Assembly (NCBI RefSeq): GCF_025460765.1
Contig: NZ_JAMWEG010000023.1
Location: forward strand, 37,128 to 101,127
From: Micromonospora sp. MA102
GTDB lineage: Bacteria > Actinomycetota > Actinomycetes > Mycobacteriales > Micromonosporaceae
Direction of reading: 5' to 3'
Length of the DNA stretch: 64,000 nt
Shown here: positions 1 through 7,196 of the stretch, piece by piece
Numbering within the stretch: position 1 is the first letter of the stretch
Layout: each line of letters opens with the position of its first letter
Made by a program: the position numbers and the translations under genes
The notes under the pieces: model-generated
Told to the model about the DNA's origin: nothing
Databases searched by the model: none
The model's input: the letters and a program-made list of their open reading frames with translations, nothing else

Positions 1-2
1 GC

Positions 3-1847
3 GTCCCGTTCGAGTGGACGATCAACCCCTACCGCGGCTGCTCCCACGCGTGTGTGTACTGCGTCGCTGGTGAAACACCGATCCTCATGGCCGACGGGCG
101 CACGAAGCCGATTAGCGAGCTGGCGGTCGGCGACCGGATCTACGGCACCGAGCGGCGGGGCGCCTACCGGCACTACGTGGTCACCACCGTGCGGGCCAAG
201 TGGTCGACGGTGAAGCGGGCCCACCGGGTGACGCTGGAGGACGGCACCACGCTGGTCGCCAGCGGCGACCACCGGTTCCTCACCGAGCGCGGCTGGAAGC
301 ACGTGACCGGCAGCATGCGGGGTGGCGGCCGGCGGCCCTACCTGACCACCCGCAACCGCCTGCTCGGCACGGGCGGGTTCGCCTCCGCCCCGAAGCGCTC
401 GGCCGACTACCGGCGGGGCTACCTCTGCGCGCTGGTGCGCGACGCCGACCATCCGGGCAGCCGCTTCCGGCTGGCCACGGCCGACGAGGAGGCGCTGGAG
501 CGCGCGGAGCGGTTCCTCGCCGACGCCGGGATCGGCGCGGAGCGGGTGGCCGGCCCGCCGGTCCGCGCCGCCCGCCGGTCGACGACCCCGATCCGCACCG
601 CCCGTCCCGGCGACGCCGAGGCGGTCGCCGGGCTGATCCGTCCCGACGACGAGCCGACCGACGACTGGTGGCTGGGCTTCCTGGCCGGCACCTTCGACGC
701 CGCCGGCAGTTGCCGGCGGGGCGTGTTCCGGATCACGGTGGGCGACGACGGGGGCCTGCGCCGGGCGGCCACCGCCCTGGACCGGTTCGGCTTCCGGTGG
801 GCGCTCGACGACCCGGGCAACCTCAACCGGGCCCGCCAGCTCCGGCTGACCGGTGGCCTGCCGGAGCGGCTGCGCTTCTTCCACCTGACCGACCCGGCGG
901 TCACCCGCAAGCGTTCGATCGAGGGCATGGCGCTCAAGTGCCGGGCCCGGCTGCGGGTGGCGAGCATCGAGGATCTCGGGCTGGAGCTTCCGCTCTGGGA
1001 CATCACCACCGGCACCGGTGACTTCATCGCCAACGGGGTGGTCAGCCACAACTGCTTCGCCCGCAACACGCACACCTACCTCGACCTCGACGCCGGCGCG
1101 GACTTCGACCGGAAGGTGATCGTCAAGGTCAACGCCGGCGAGTTGGTCCGCCGTGAGCTGGCCGCGCCGAAGTGGCGCGGTGCGCACATCGCCATGGGCA
1201 CCAACGTGGACTGCTACCAGCGGGCCGAGGGGCGCTACGAGCTCATGCCGCAGATCCTCGCGGCGCTGCGCGACTTCGCCAACCCGTTCTCCATCCTGAC
1301 CAAGGGCACCCTGCTGCTGCGGGACCTGCCGCTGCTGCGCCAGGCCGCCGAGGTGACCCGGGTCGGGTTGTCCTACTCGGTGGGGTTCGTGGACGAGGCG
1401 CTGTGGCGGGCCGTCGAGCCGGGCACGCCGAGCCCGCGTCGCCGCCTCGACGCCGTCCGCCGGCTCACCGACGCCGGCTTCTCCGTCGGGGTGCTCATGG
1501 CGCCGATCCTGCCGGGGCTCAGCGACGACGACGAGTCGATCGACGCGACGGTCGCCGCGGTCGCCGCGTCCGGGGCCACCAGCGTCACCCCGCTGCCGCT
1601 GCACCTGCGCCCCGGCGCCCGCGAGTGGTACGCGCGCTGGCTGGCCCGCGAGTTCCCGCACCTGGTCCCCCGCTACCGGCAGCTCTACCAGGCCGGGGCG
1701 TACGCGCCGCAGGCCTACCAGCGGGAGGTGACCGCGCGGGTGCGGATGGCGGCCCGCCGGCACGGGCTGCACCGGGGCGAGGTCGGCGACAACCGGCAGC
1801 TGCCCGAGCCGCCCGCCCCGGCGGCCGAGCAGCTGTCCCTGCTGTGA
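3..1847 (+). CDS. Radical SAM protein (SPL/Rv2578c-like), intein-containing, 5' partial
   Basis: The gene runs in from the left edge, so its start is outside the window. Frame 3 begins VPFEWTINPYRGCSHACVY, followed by an intein (60-1052). After splicing the junction would read GCSHACVYCFARNTHTYLD, an intact CX3CX2C motif for the 4Fe-4S cluster of radical SAM enzymes. The C-terminal extein of 264 codons has the barrel motifs GAHIAMGTNVDCYQ and FSILTKGTLLLRD and ends in a Pro/Ala-rich tail. The family resembles SplB-like radical SAM proteins of the actinobacterial Rv2578c type, whose substrate is unknown to me. Only the third cysteine supplied by the C-extein completes the cluster site, so unspliced protein should lack radical SAM activity (inference). 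Confidence 0.9.
   Translation, partial: VPFEWTINPYRGCSHACVYCVAGETPILMADGRTKPISELAVGDRIYGTERRGAYRHYVVTTVRAKWSTVKRAHRVTLEDGTTLVASGDHRFLTERGWKHVTGSMRGGGRRPYLTTRNRLLGTGGFASAPKRSADYRRGYLCALVRDADHPGSRFRLATADEEALERAERFLADAGIGAERVAGPPVRAARRSTTPIRTARPGDAEAVAGLIRPDDEPTDDWWLGFLAGTFDAAGSCRRGVFRITVGDDGGLRRAATALDRFGFRWALDDPGNLNRARQLRLTGGLPERLRFFHLTDPAVTRKRSIEGMALKCRARLRVASIEDLGLELPLWDITTGTGDFIANGVVSHNCFARNTHTYLDLDAGADFDRKVIVKVNAGELVRRELAAPKWRGAHIAMGTNVDCYQRAEGRYELMPQILAALRDFANPFSILTKGTLLLRDLPLLRQAAEVTRVGLSYSVGFVDEALWRAVEPGTPSPRRRLDAVRRLTDAGFSVGVLMAPILPGLSDDDESIDATVAAVAASGATSVTPLPLHLRPGAREWYARWLAREFPHLVPRYRQLYQAGAYAPQAYQREVTARVRMAARRHGLHRGEVGDNRQLPEPPAPAAEQLSLL
60..1052 (+). mobile_element. Full-length intein with LAGLIDADG homing endonuclease domain
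   Basis: 331 codons in frame with the host. Block A is CVAGETPILMADG at the N terminus; block B is near 255-285 (TLVASGDHRF, with the G-D-H signature); block F/G ends DFIANGVVSHN, followed by Cys as the +1 extein residue (codon 1053-1055). The first residue Cys, penultimate His and last Asn needed for standard class 1 splicing are all present. Two degenerate dodecapeptide motifs of a DOD homing endonuclease are visible, GYLCALVRDADHPG (about 418-459) and LGFLAGTFDAAGS (about 672-710), each keeping an acidic residue. The element therefore looks able to splice and possibly to home. Insertion lies exactly before the third cluster cysteine. Confidence 0.93.
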
Positions 1848-1879
1848 CCGGGAGCGCGGCCGTCCGCCGCCGGCGGGGC

Positions 1880-1885
1880 TAGGCT
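1880..1885 (+). promoter_or_regulatory. -10 element TAGGCT, leaderless start
   Basis: TAGGCT lies 6 nt before the ATG at 1892, which places the transcript start at or next to the start codon. No Shine-Dalgarno is seen, which fits a leaderless mRNA. Confidence 0.5.
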
Positions 1886-1891
1886 CGGCTG

Positions 1892-2299
1892 ATGCGTTCC
1901 GCCCAGCAGATCCTCGCCGACTCCGCCGTGATCGCCGTCGTGGGCGCGTCCCGCGACCCGAGCAAGGCCGCGCACCGCGTGCCGCTGGAGATGCAGCGGC
2001 ACGGTTGGCGGATCATCCCGGTGAACCCGACCGTGGACGAGCTGTTCGGCGAGAAGGCGTACCCGTCGCTGGCCGACATCCCGCACCCGGTCGACCTGGT
2101 CGACGTGTTCCGCCCGGCCCGTGACGCCGTCGAGGTGGTCCGGCAGGCCGTGGCGATCGGCGCGCCGGCGGTCTGGTTGCAGCTCGGGATCTTCTCGGCC
2201 GAGGCGCGGCGGATCGCCGAGGAGGCGGGGATCGACTACGTCGAGGACCGCTGCCTCATCATCGAGCGGGCCGCCGGGGGCCTGTCGCGGCGCGGCTAG
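1892..2299 (+). CDS. CoA-binding protein (YccU-like Rossmann domain)
   Basis: 135 residues, the usual length for single-domain CoA_binding_2 proteins. The N-terminal Rossmann motif VVGASRDPSKAAHRVP, the central HGWRIIPVNP and the late GAPAVWLQLGI and VEDRCLIIE segments are typical of the family. These are cytoplasmic proteins thought to bind CoA or a related nucleotide; the physiological role is not established. The last 41 nt overlap the 3' end of the convergent TetR gene on the other strand. Confidence 0.85.
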   Translation: MRSAQQILADSAVIAVVGASRDPSKAAHRVPLEMQRHGWRIIPVNPTVDELFGEKAYPSLADIPHPVDLVDVFRPARDAVEVVRQAVAIGAPAVWLQLGIFSAEARRIAEEAGIDYVEDRCLIIERAAGGLSRRG

Positions 2300-2912
2300 C
2301 GTCGGCCCCGGTCGGGGGACGATCAGCCTCGGGGCCGAAGAGCAGGTCGAGCTGGGTGTCGAGGGCGGCCAGCGCGGTCTCCGGCGGGTAGTGCCCGCCG
2401 AGCAGGTAGATGCCGAGGCCCTCCAGCACGGCGAGCAACCCGACCGCGGCCCGCTCCGGGTCCACCCCGGGGTGGGCTCCGGCCCGGATCTGGCCGGCGA
2501 CGAACCCGAGCAGCGCGGCCGTCTCGTCGTGCAGCGCGGCGGCGACGGCGGGGCGTACGGCGGTGTAGGCCAGGAACGCGAGCGCGACCCGGCCGTCGGC
2601 GCGGCGCTCCTCGTCGAGGGGCAGCAGCTCGGCCAGCATGGTCCGCAGCAGGGTCCGGGGTGCCGGCGTCGCGCCGAGCGCCCCGATCGCCCGGGTCACC
2701 CGGCTCTCGTTGCGTTCCCGGACCACGGCGAGCGCGAAGGTCATCATCTCGTCCCGGGTGCGGAAGTAGTGCTGCACCATCCCGGCGCTGACCCCGGCCG
2801 CGGCGGCCACGTGCCGGAGGCTGACCGCCTCCAGACCCTGCTCGGCCGCGACCCGCATCAGCGCGTCCGCGATCAGCGCCCGGCGCTCCCGGTGGTCGAC
2901 CCGCTTCGGCAT
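2259..2912 (-). CDS. TetR/AcrR family transcriptional regulator
   Basis: 217 residues. Residues 5-55 form the TetR helix-turn-helix (IADALMRVAAEQGLEAVSLR, then AGVSAGMVQHYFRTRDEM), followed by a helical ligand-binding domain of usual size. The ATG at 2912 is used. It is divergent from the membrane protein gene at 3002 with 89 nt between them, and a near-perfect 16-bp palindrome sits in that gap over the -35 box of the neighbour, so it probably represses that gene and itself. The ligand is unknown. The C-terminal tail, rich in Pro and Arg, overlaps the convergent CoA-binding gene by 41 nt. Confidence 0.88.
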   Translation of the reverse strand: MPKRVDHRERRALIADALMRVAAEQGLEAVSLRHVAAAAGVSAGMVQHYFRTRDEMMTFALAVVRERNESRVTRAIGALGATPAPRTLLRTMLAELLPLDEERRADGRVALAFLAYTAVRPAVAAALHDETAALLGFVAGQIRAGAHPGVDPERAAVGLLAVLEGLGIYLLGGHYPPETALAALDTQLDLLFGPEADRPPTGADASRAATGPRRPAR

Positions 2913-2927
2913 TCCCCCATGCTTTCA

Positions 2928-2943
2928 CAATACGATCGCATTG
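2928..2943. promoter_or_regulatory. TetR operator candidate, 16-bp palindrome
   Basis: CAATACGATCGCATTG equals its reverse complement at 14 of 16 positions (CAATnCGATCGnATTG). It overlaps the -35 box of the rightward promoter and lies 16 nt before the TetR start, the expected place for an autoregulatory TetR operator. Confidence 0.6.
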
Positions 2944-2969
2944 ACACGTCGCCCGCGAGCGTTTACGTT
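2941..2969 (+). promoter_or_regulatory. Sigma-70-type promoter for the membrane protein gene
   Basis: TTGACA (2941-2946), a 17-nt spacer and TACGTT (2964-2969). A second dyad, TTGCAACTGCAA (2968-2979), overlaps the -10 end. The predicted mRNA has a leader of about 26 nt with AAAGGAAGG nine nt before the ATG at 3002. Confidence 0.65.
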
Positions 2970-3001
2970 GCAACTGCAATGCAAAAGGAAGGTGGCGGGG
3001 G

Positions 3002-3685
3002 ATGGCACAGATCGACGTGGTCCGGCTGGCCCGCCGGGCGGTCGCGTACGAGTGGGGCATGTGGCGCAGCCTGGCCCGGTGGGTCCTGCGGCGGCCCCAC
3101 CCGGTGGCGCCGGGCGGGGAGACGTTCGCCTACGCCGGCGTGGTGCAGCCGATCCTCGGCGTGTTCATCGCGCTGTCGGCCCTCGAGATCCCGGTCCTCG
3201 ACCTGATCCTCCGCCACACCGTCGGCTGGCCGACGGTCCGGCACGCGTTCATCGTGCTCGGCGTCTGGGGCGTGCTGTGGATGGTCGGCCTGCTCGCCAG
3301 CCTCCGGATCCACCCGCACGTCGTCGACGACACCGGCCTGCGGATCCGCAACGGCATCTCCCTCGACGTGCTGATCCCGTGGGCCGCCGTCGCCCGGATG
3401 GAGGCGCGCTACCGGTCGCTGCCGTCCAGCCGCGCGGTGCAGTACGACCCGGACGACCCGGCGGTGCTGAACCTCGGCGTCGGCAGCCAGACCGCGATCG
3501 ACGTGGTGCTGCGGGAGCCGCTGTCGGTGCGCCTGCCGAAGGGACCGAGCGAGCCGGTCCGGGAGATCCGGCTGTACGCCGACGACCCGAAGGCCCTGGT
3601 GGCCCGTGCCCGCCGGCACCTCCTCCCGACGGGCGCGGCGGCGGGCGACTCCCCCGGGAGCCCGGGCTCGCAACTCCGGCGTTGA
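3002..3685 (+). CDS. Membrane protein with C-terminal PH-like domain
   Basis: 227 residues. Two hydrophobic helices (about residues 45-69 and 77-99) are followed by a soluble part beginning DDTGLRIRNGI and WAAVARMEARYR, which looks like the bacterial PH (bPH) fold that often follows two membrane helices. The C terminus is a low-complexity Gly/Pro/Ser tail. A strong promoter and Shine-Dalgarno precede it and it is divergent from a TetR regulator, its likely repressor. The biochemical role is unknown. Confidence 0.75.
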   Translation: MAQIDVVRLARRAVAYEWGMWRSLARWVLRRPHPVAPGGETFAYAGVVQPILGVFIALSALEIPVLDLILRHTVGWPTVRHAFIVLGVWGVLWMVGLLASLRIHPHVVDDTGLRIRNGISLDVLIPWAAVARMEARYRSLPSSRAVQYDPDDPAVLNLGVGSQTAIDVVLREPLSVRLPKGPSEPVREIRLYADDPKALVARARRHLLPTGAAAGDSPGSPGSQLRR

Positions 3686-3689
3686 GCGC

Positions 3690-3725
3690 GGCCCCTTCCG
3701 CTACGCCAGGCGTCCGGAAGGGGCC
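3690..3725. terminator. Bidirectional hairpin terminator
   Basis: Perfect 11-bp stem GGCCCCTTCCG / CGGAAGGGGCC with a 14-nt loop, placed between two convergent genes. There is no U-tract, as is usual in high-GC actinomycetes. Confidence 0.75.
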
Positions 3726-3738
3726 CCTCAGCACCGGC

Positions 3739-4935
3739 TCAGAGCTTGTACTCCTTGAGCAGGCCGCGGGAGATGATCGTCTTCTGGATCTCCGAGGTGC
3801 CCTCGCCGATCAGCAGGAAGGGCGCTTCCCGCATGAGCCGCTCGATCTCGTACTCCTTGGAGTAGCCGTAGCCGCCGTGGATGCGGAACGCCTCCTGGAC
3901 GACCTCGGCGCAGTACTCCGAGGCGAGCAGCTTGGCCATCCCGGCCTCGACGTCGTTGCGCTGGCCGGCGTCCTTGAGCCGGGCCGCGTTGACCATGAGG
4001 GCGTGGGCGGCCTCGATCTTCGTGCCCATCTCGGCGAGCTTGAACGCGACGGCCTGGTGCCTGGCCAGGGGCTGGCCGAAGGTGCGGCGCTGTTGGGCGT
4101 ACGCGACGGCCAGCTCGAACGCGCGGATCGAGATGCCGCAGGCGCGGGCCGCCACGTTGACCCGGCCGACCTCGATGCCGTCCATCATCTGGTAGAAGCC
4201 GCGGCCGACCTTCTCCTCGCCGCCGAGCACCGCCGAGGCGGGAACGGTGACGCCGTCGAGCACCATCTCGGTGGTCTCGACGCCCTTGTAGCCCATCTTG
4301 TCGATCTTGCCGGGGATGGTCAGGCCGGGGGCGGTCTCGCCGAAGCCGGGCTCCTTCTCCAGCAGGAAGGTGCTCATGTTGCCGTAGACCGAGTCGGCCC
4401 CGGTGTCGGTCTTGACCAGGGTGGCGACCACCGAGGAGTAGGCGCCGTTGGTCAGCCACATCTTCTGGCCGTTGAGCACGTAGTTGTCGCCGTCGCGGAC
4501 CGCCTTCGACTTGATCGCCGAGACGTCGGAGCCGCACTCGGGCTCCGACATCGAGAAGGCGCCGCGCACCTCGCCGGTGGCCATCCGGGGCAGCAGCCGG
4601 GCCTTCTGGTCGGCCGAGCCGTGCTGCGAGATCAGGTACGCCACGATGAAGTGGGTGTTGACGATGCCGGAGATCGACATCCAGCCCCGGGACAGCTCCT
4701 CGACCACGAGGGCGTAGGTCAGCAGGGACTCGCCGAGACCCCCGTACTCCTCGTCGATGGTCAGGCCGAACAGCCCCATCTCGCGCATCCCGTCGAGGAT
4801 GTCGGTGGGGTACTCGTCGGCGTGCTCCAGCCGCTGGGCGTGCGGGATGATCTCCTTGTCGGCGAACTCCCGGACGGTTTCCAGGATCGACCGCTGCACG
4901 TCGGTCAGGCCGGGCGTCTGGGCGAGTCGGGCCAT
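3739..4935 (-). CDS. Acyl-CoA dehydrogenase
   Basis: 398 residues, full length for the family. FAD-dependent alpha,beta-oxidation of acyl-CoA is the expected reaction. Visible landmarks are the FAD/substrate segment FSMSEPECGSDVSAIKSKA, QKMWLTNG, the RRTFGQPLARHQAV motif in the C-terminal helical domain, and LIGEGTSEIQK, which carries the catalytic Glu near residue 378. The chain-length class cannot be told by eye. CGGAGG lies five nt before the ATG. A dyad operator candidate lies 25 nt upstream. It may work with the nearby HpcH/HpaI lyase and SDR genes in acid degradation, but they are not in one operon. Confidence 0.95.
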   Translation of the reverse strand: MARLAQTPGLTDVQRSILETVREFADKEIIPHAQRLEHADEYPTDILDGMREMGLFGLTIDEEYGGLGESLLTYALVVEELSRGWMSISGIVNTHFIVAYLISQHGSADQKARLLPRMATGEVRGAFSMSEPECGSDVSAIKSKAVRDGDNYVLNGQKMWLTNGAYSSVVATLVKTDTGADSVYGNMSTFLLEKEPGFGETAPGLTIPGKIDKMGYKGVETTEMVLDGVTVPASAVLGGEEKVGRGFYQMMDGIEVGRVNVAARACGISIRAFELAVAYAQQRRTFGQPLARHQAVAFKLAEMGTKIEAAHALMVNAARLKDAGQRNDVEAGMAKLLASEYCAEVVQEAFRIHGGYGYSKEYEIERLMREAPFLLIGEGTSEIQKTIISRGLLKEYKL

Positions 4936-4959
4936 CTCAGCCTCCGGGGGATCGGCGCA

Positions 4960-4973
4960 TTACTCGTGGGTAA
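4960..4973. promoter_or_regulatory. Operator candidate upstream of acyl-CoA dehydrogenase
   Basis: TTACTCGTGGGTAA is an imperfect palindrome with TTAC/GTAA ends, 25 nt before the start. TetR-family regulators of fatty acid genes in Actinobacteria often use TTAC...GTAA dyads; assignment to a regulator is inference. Confidence 0.4.
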
Positions 4974-5116
4974 CTGAACGCTGGGTCAGTATCGGCCCCG
5001 GGACCGGCGGAGCCAAGGTGACCAGTCCACACAACCGCTGTGAAAAGGTTCACCGCTGCGGGTAGCGTCCGCAAGAGAGAAGGCCGTCGACCTGCGACGA
5101 AGGGGCGAGGAGGGAC

Positions 5117-5551
5117 GTGAGCCAACCACCCGGTGAGCCCGACCAGCCACCGTCGCCGTACGAGCCGCCGGCCTACGGCCAGCCGTACGGGGACCCGCAG
5201 CAGCAGCCGCACTGGGGGCACCAGCCGCCCGGTGGCGGCCAGCCGCCCTACGCCCCGCAACCCCCGTACGGCCAGTACGGGCCGCCCGGCCCCGGCCCAC
5301 AGCCGCGCGGCGGCGGACCGAACGTGCTCGCCATCCTGTCGCTGGTCTTCGCCTTCGTCTTCGCCCCGGCCGGCATCGTCTGCGGCCACCTGGCCAAGCG
5401 GCAGATCCGGCGGACCGGCGAGGAGGGCGACCAGCTCGCCACCTGGGGGCTGATCCTCAGCTACATCTTCACCGCGATCGGCCTGCTGGTCTGCTGCGGC
5501 TGGATCGGCCTGGCCATCTGGGCCAACTCGGACAACGGCAACTCCTACTGA
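5117..5551 (+). CDS. DUF4190 domain membrane protein (paralogue 1)
   Basis: 144 residues. The first 70 are a Pro/Tyr/Gln/Gly-rich disordered region, followed by two membrane helices and the conserved linker GHLAKRQIRRTGEEGDQLA. This is the DUF4190 layout; the function is unknown. The GTG at 5117 is preceded by GAGGAGGG. A TAGCGT -10 candidate near 5064 would give a leader of about 45 nt. A paralogue with the same architecture lies at 6577. Confidence 0.85.
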   Translation: MSQPPGEPDQPPSPYEPPAYGQPYGDPQQQPHWGHQPPGGGQPPYAPQPPYGQYGPPGPGPQPRGGGPNVLAILSLVFAFVFAPAGIVCGHLAKRQIRRTGEEGDQLATWGLILSYIFTAIGLLVCCGWIGLAIWANSDNGNSY

Positions 5552-5571
5552 CCCTCGGCACCCGCTGACGG

Positions 5572-6327
5572 TCAGCGGAACTCGGCCTCCCGGACGCTGT
5601 TGCCGCCGTCGACCACCAGCATCTGCCCGGTGATGTAGGAGGCCGCCGGCGAGCAGAGGAAGGCGATGGCCGCGGCCACCTCGTCCGGCGTGCCGGGGCG
5701 GCCGACCGGGGTGCCGAGGCCCTGCTTGATCTCGACCATGGTGGACGCCGCGGTGTGGATGATGCCCGGCGCCACCGCGTTCACGGTCACCCCGTCGGCG
5801 ATCATCTCCATGGCCAGCGCCCGGGTCAGCCCGACCACACCGGCCTTCGCCGCGGCGTAGGCGGCCTCGGTGGGCAGCGCGTTGACCGGCCCGGCGGTGG
5901 CCGCCAGGTTGACGATCCGCCCCCAGCCCCGCTCGGCCATCCCGCTGATGAACGCGCGGCTGCACAGGAACGCCGTGGTCAGGTTGCGGTCGATCTCGCC
6001 GCGCCACTCGTCGTAGGTCAGCTGGGCCACCGGCCGCAGCACCTCCGGGCTGGCCCGGCTCGCCAGGCCGGCATTGTTGACCAGCACCTCGACGTCGCCG
6101 AGCTGCTCGGCCACCGCGTCGGCGAGCGCGCCCACCTCGGACTCGTCGGTGAGGTCCGCGACGAAGCCGGTGACGCCCAGCTCGCCGGCCCGGTCGTGGA
6201 TCCGCCGGGTGGTGGAGACGATCGCCACCCGGGCGCCCAGGTCGGCGAGGCGGCGCGCCGTCGCGTACCCGATGCCGTCCGGACTGCCCGCGCCGGTGAC
6301 CAGCGCGACACGGCCGTCCAGGCGCAT
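5572..6327 (-). CDS. SDR family oxidoreductase
   Basis: 251 residues from the ATG at 6327, chosen because GGAGGA lies ten nt before it and the classical SDR starts there; the frame stays open to 6462 but that extension is Arg/Pro-rich and unlike an SDR. Seen are the cofactor motif TGAGSPDGIGYA, NNAGLASRAS, the catalytic Tyr and Lys in YAAAK, and the C-terminal SYITGQMLVVDGGNS typical of the FabG-like class. It should reduce or oxidise a keto/hydroxy substrate with NAD(P)(H); the substrate is unknown. Confidence 0.88.
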   Translation of the reverse strand: MRLDGRVALVTGAGSPDGIGYATARRLADLGARVAIVSTTRRIHDRAGELGVTGFVADLTDESEVGALADAVAEQLGDVEVLVNNAGLASRASPEVLRPVAQLTYDEWRGEIDRNLTTAFLCSRAFISGMAERGWGRIVNLAATAGPVNALPTEAAYAAAKAGVVGLTRALAMEMIADGVTVNAVAPGIIHTAASTMVEIKQGLGTPVGRPGTPDEVAAAIAFLCSPAASYITGQMLVVDGGNSVREAEFR

Positions 6328-6576
6328 GGTGGCCGGCTCCTCCAGCGGTGCCGGCTGGTCCTGGTCGGCGGAGCCCGCCGGTGCGCCGCCGCGGGGCCGG
6401 CGCACCAGGCCCGGCCGGCTGACGTCCCGTCGAGACCGACCACCGCGCGCGTCAAGTGCCATGCCGCGATCCTGCCCGCTGTGGACGTTCCGGGCAACGC
6501 GGCACCCGGAAAGGGGTCCCTGCGACTTGCCCGCCGGTGGCTACCCTGACCGCACCACGTCCATGGAGATGATCTG

Positions 6577-7140
6577 ATGACCTATTCCCCACCGCCCGGT
6601 GGTTGGCACGACCCGTCGGCGGCCGGGCCACAGTCGAGTCCTCCGGTCGACCCGACGCTGCCGATGGCCGGCAACCCCATCCCGACCCAGCCGACCTCGG
6701 CGGACCCGTACGCGCCCGCCGACCCCTACGCCGTCGCGAAGTCCCCCGATCCGTACGCCGCGCCCGGCTACCCGCCGCCCGGCAACCCGTACGCCGCGCC
6801 CGGCTACCCGCCGGCCGGCGACCCCTACGCCGTGGCCGGCTACCCGCCGGCGGCGTACCCCGGCTACGCGCCCCCGTCCAGCAAGACGAACACCCTGGCC
6901 ATCGTGGCGCTGGTGCTCTCGCTGGTCGGCTTCACCTCCTGCATCACCGCCCCGGTCGGCGCGATCATGGGCCACGTCGCCCGGAAGCAGATCCGGCAGA
7001 CCGGCGAGCAGGGCGAGGGCATGGCGAAGGCCGCCATCATCGTGGGCTGGATCCTCACCGCCCTGCTGGTACTGCTGATCATCTTCTACGTCGTGATGAT
7101 CGTCATTGCCATCAACTCGGACAGCTCCAGCAGCTACTGA
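6577..7140 (+). CDS. DUF4190 domain membrane protein (paralogue 2)
   Basis: 187 residues with an N-terminal low-complexity stretch built from repeats of PYAAPGYPP-like units (DNA repeats near 6750-6850), then two membrane helices around GHVARKQIRQTGEQGEGMA. The core matches the protein at 5117, so the two are paralogues on either side of the SDR gene. Function is unknown. GGAG lies before the ATG and a strong terminator follows. Confidence 0.85.
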   Translation: MTYSPPPGGWHDPSAAGPQSSPPVDPTLPMAGNPIPTQPTSADPYAPADPYAVAKSPDPYAAPGYPPPGNPYAAPGYPPAGDPYAVAGYPPAAYPGYAPPSSKTNTLAIVALVLSLVGFTSCITAPVGAIMGHVARKQIRQTGEQGEGMAKAAIIVGWILTALLVLLIIFYVVMIVIAINSDSSSSY

Positions 7141-7144
7141 CGCG

Positions 7145-7178
7145 GACGGGCCGCCCCGGTCGGCCGGGGCGGCCCGTC
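7145..7178. terminator. Hairpin terminator between convergent genes
   Basis: Perfect 15-bp stem starting GACGGGCCGCCCCGG with loop TCGG, just after the DUF4190 stop and 18 nt from the end of the convergent lyase gene. Confidence 0.85.
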
Positions 7179-7196
7179 GCGGTCAACGGCTCGCGG

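Noticed and set aside
200..1021. Long Arg/Pro/Gly-rich frame inside the intein gene
   Set aside because: Shadow of the real frame in high-GC DNA; no domain and wrong codon-position bias.
6740..6860. CRISPR-like or tandem repeat array
   Set aside because: The repeats are in frame and encode PYAAPGYPP units of a DUF4190 protein; no CRISPR array exists in the window.
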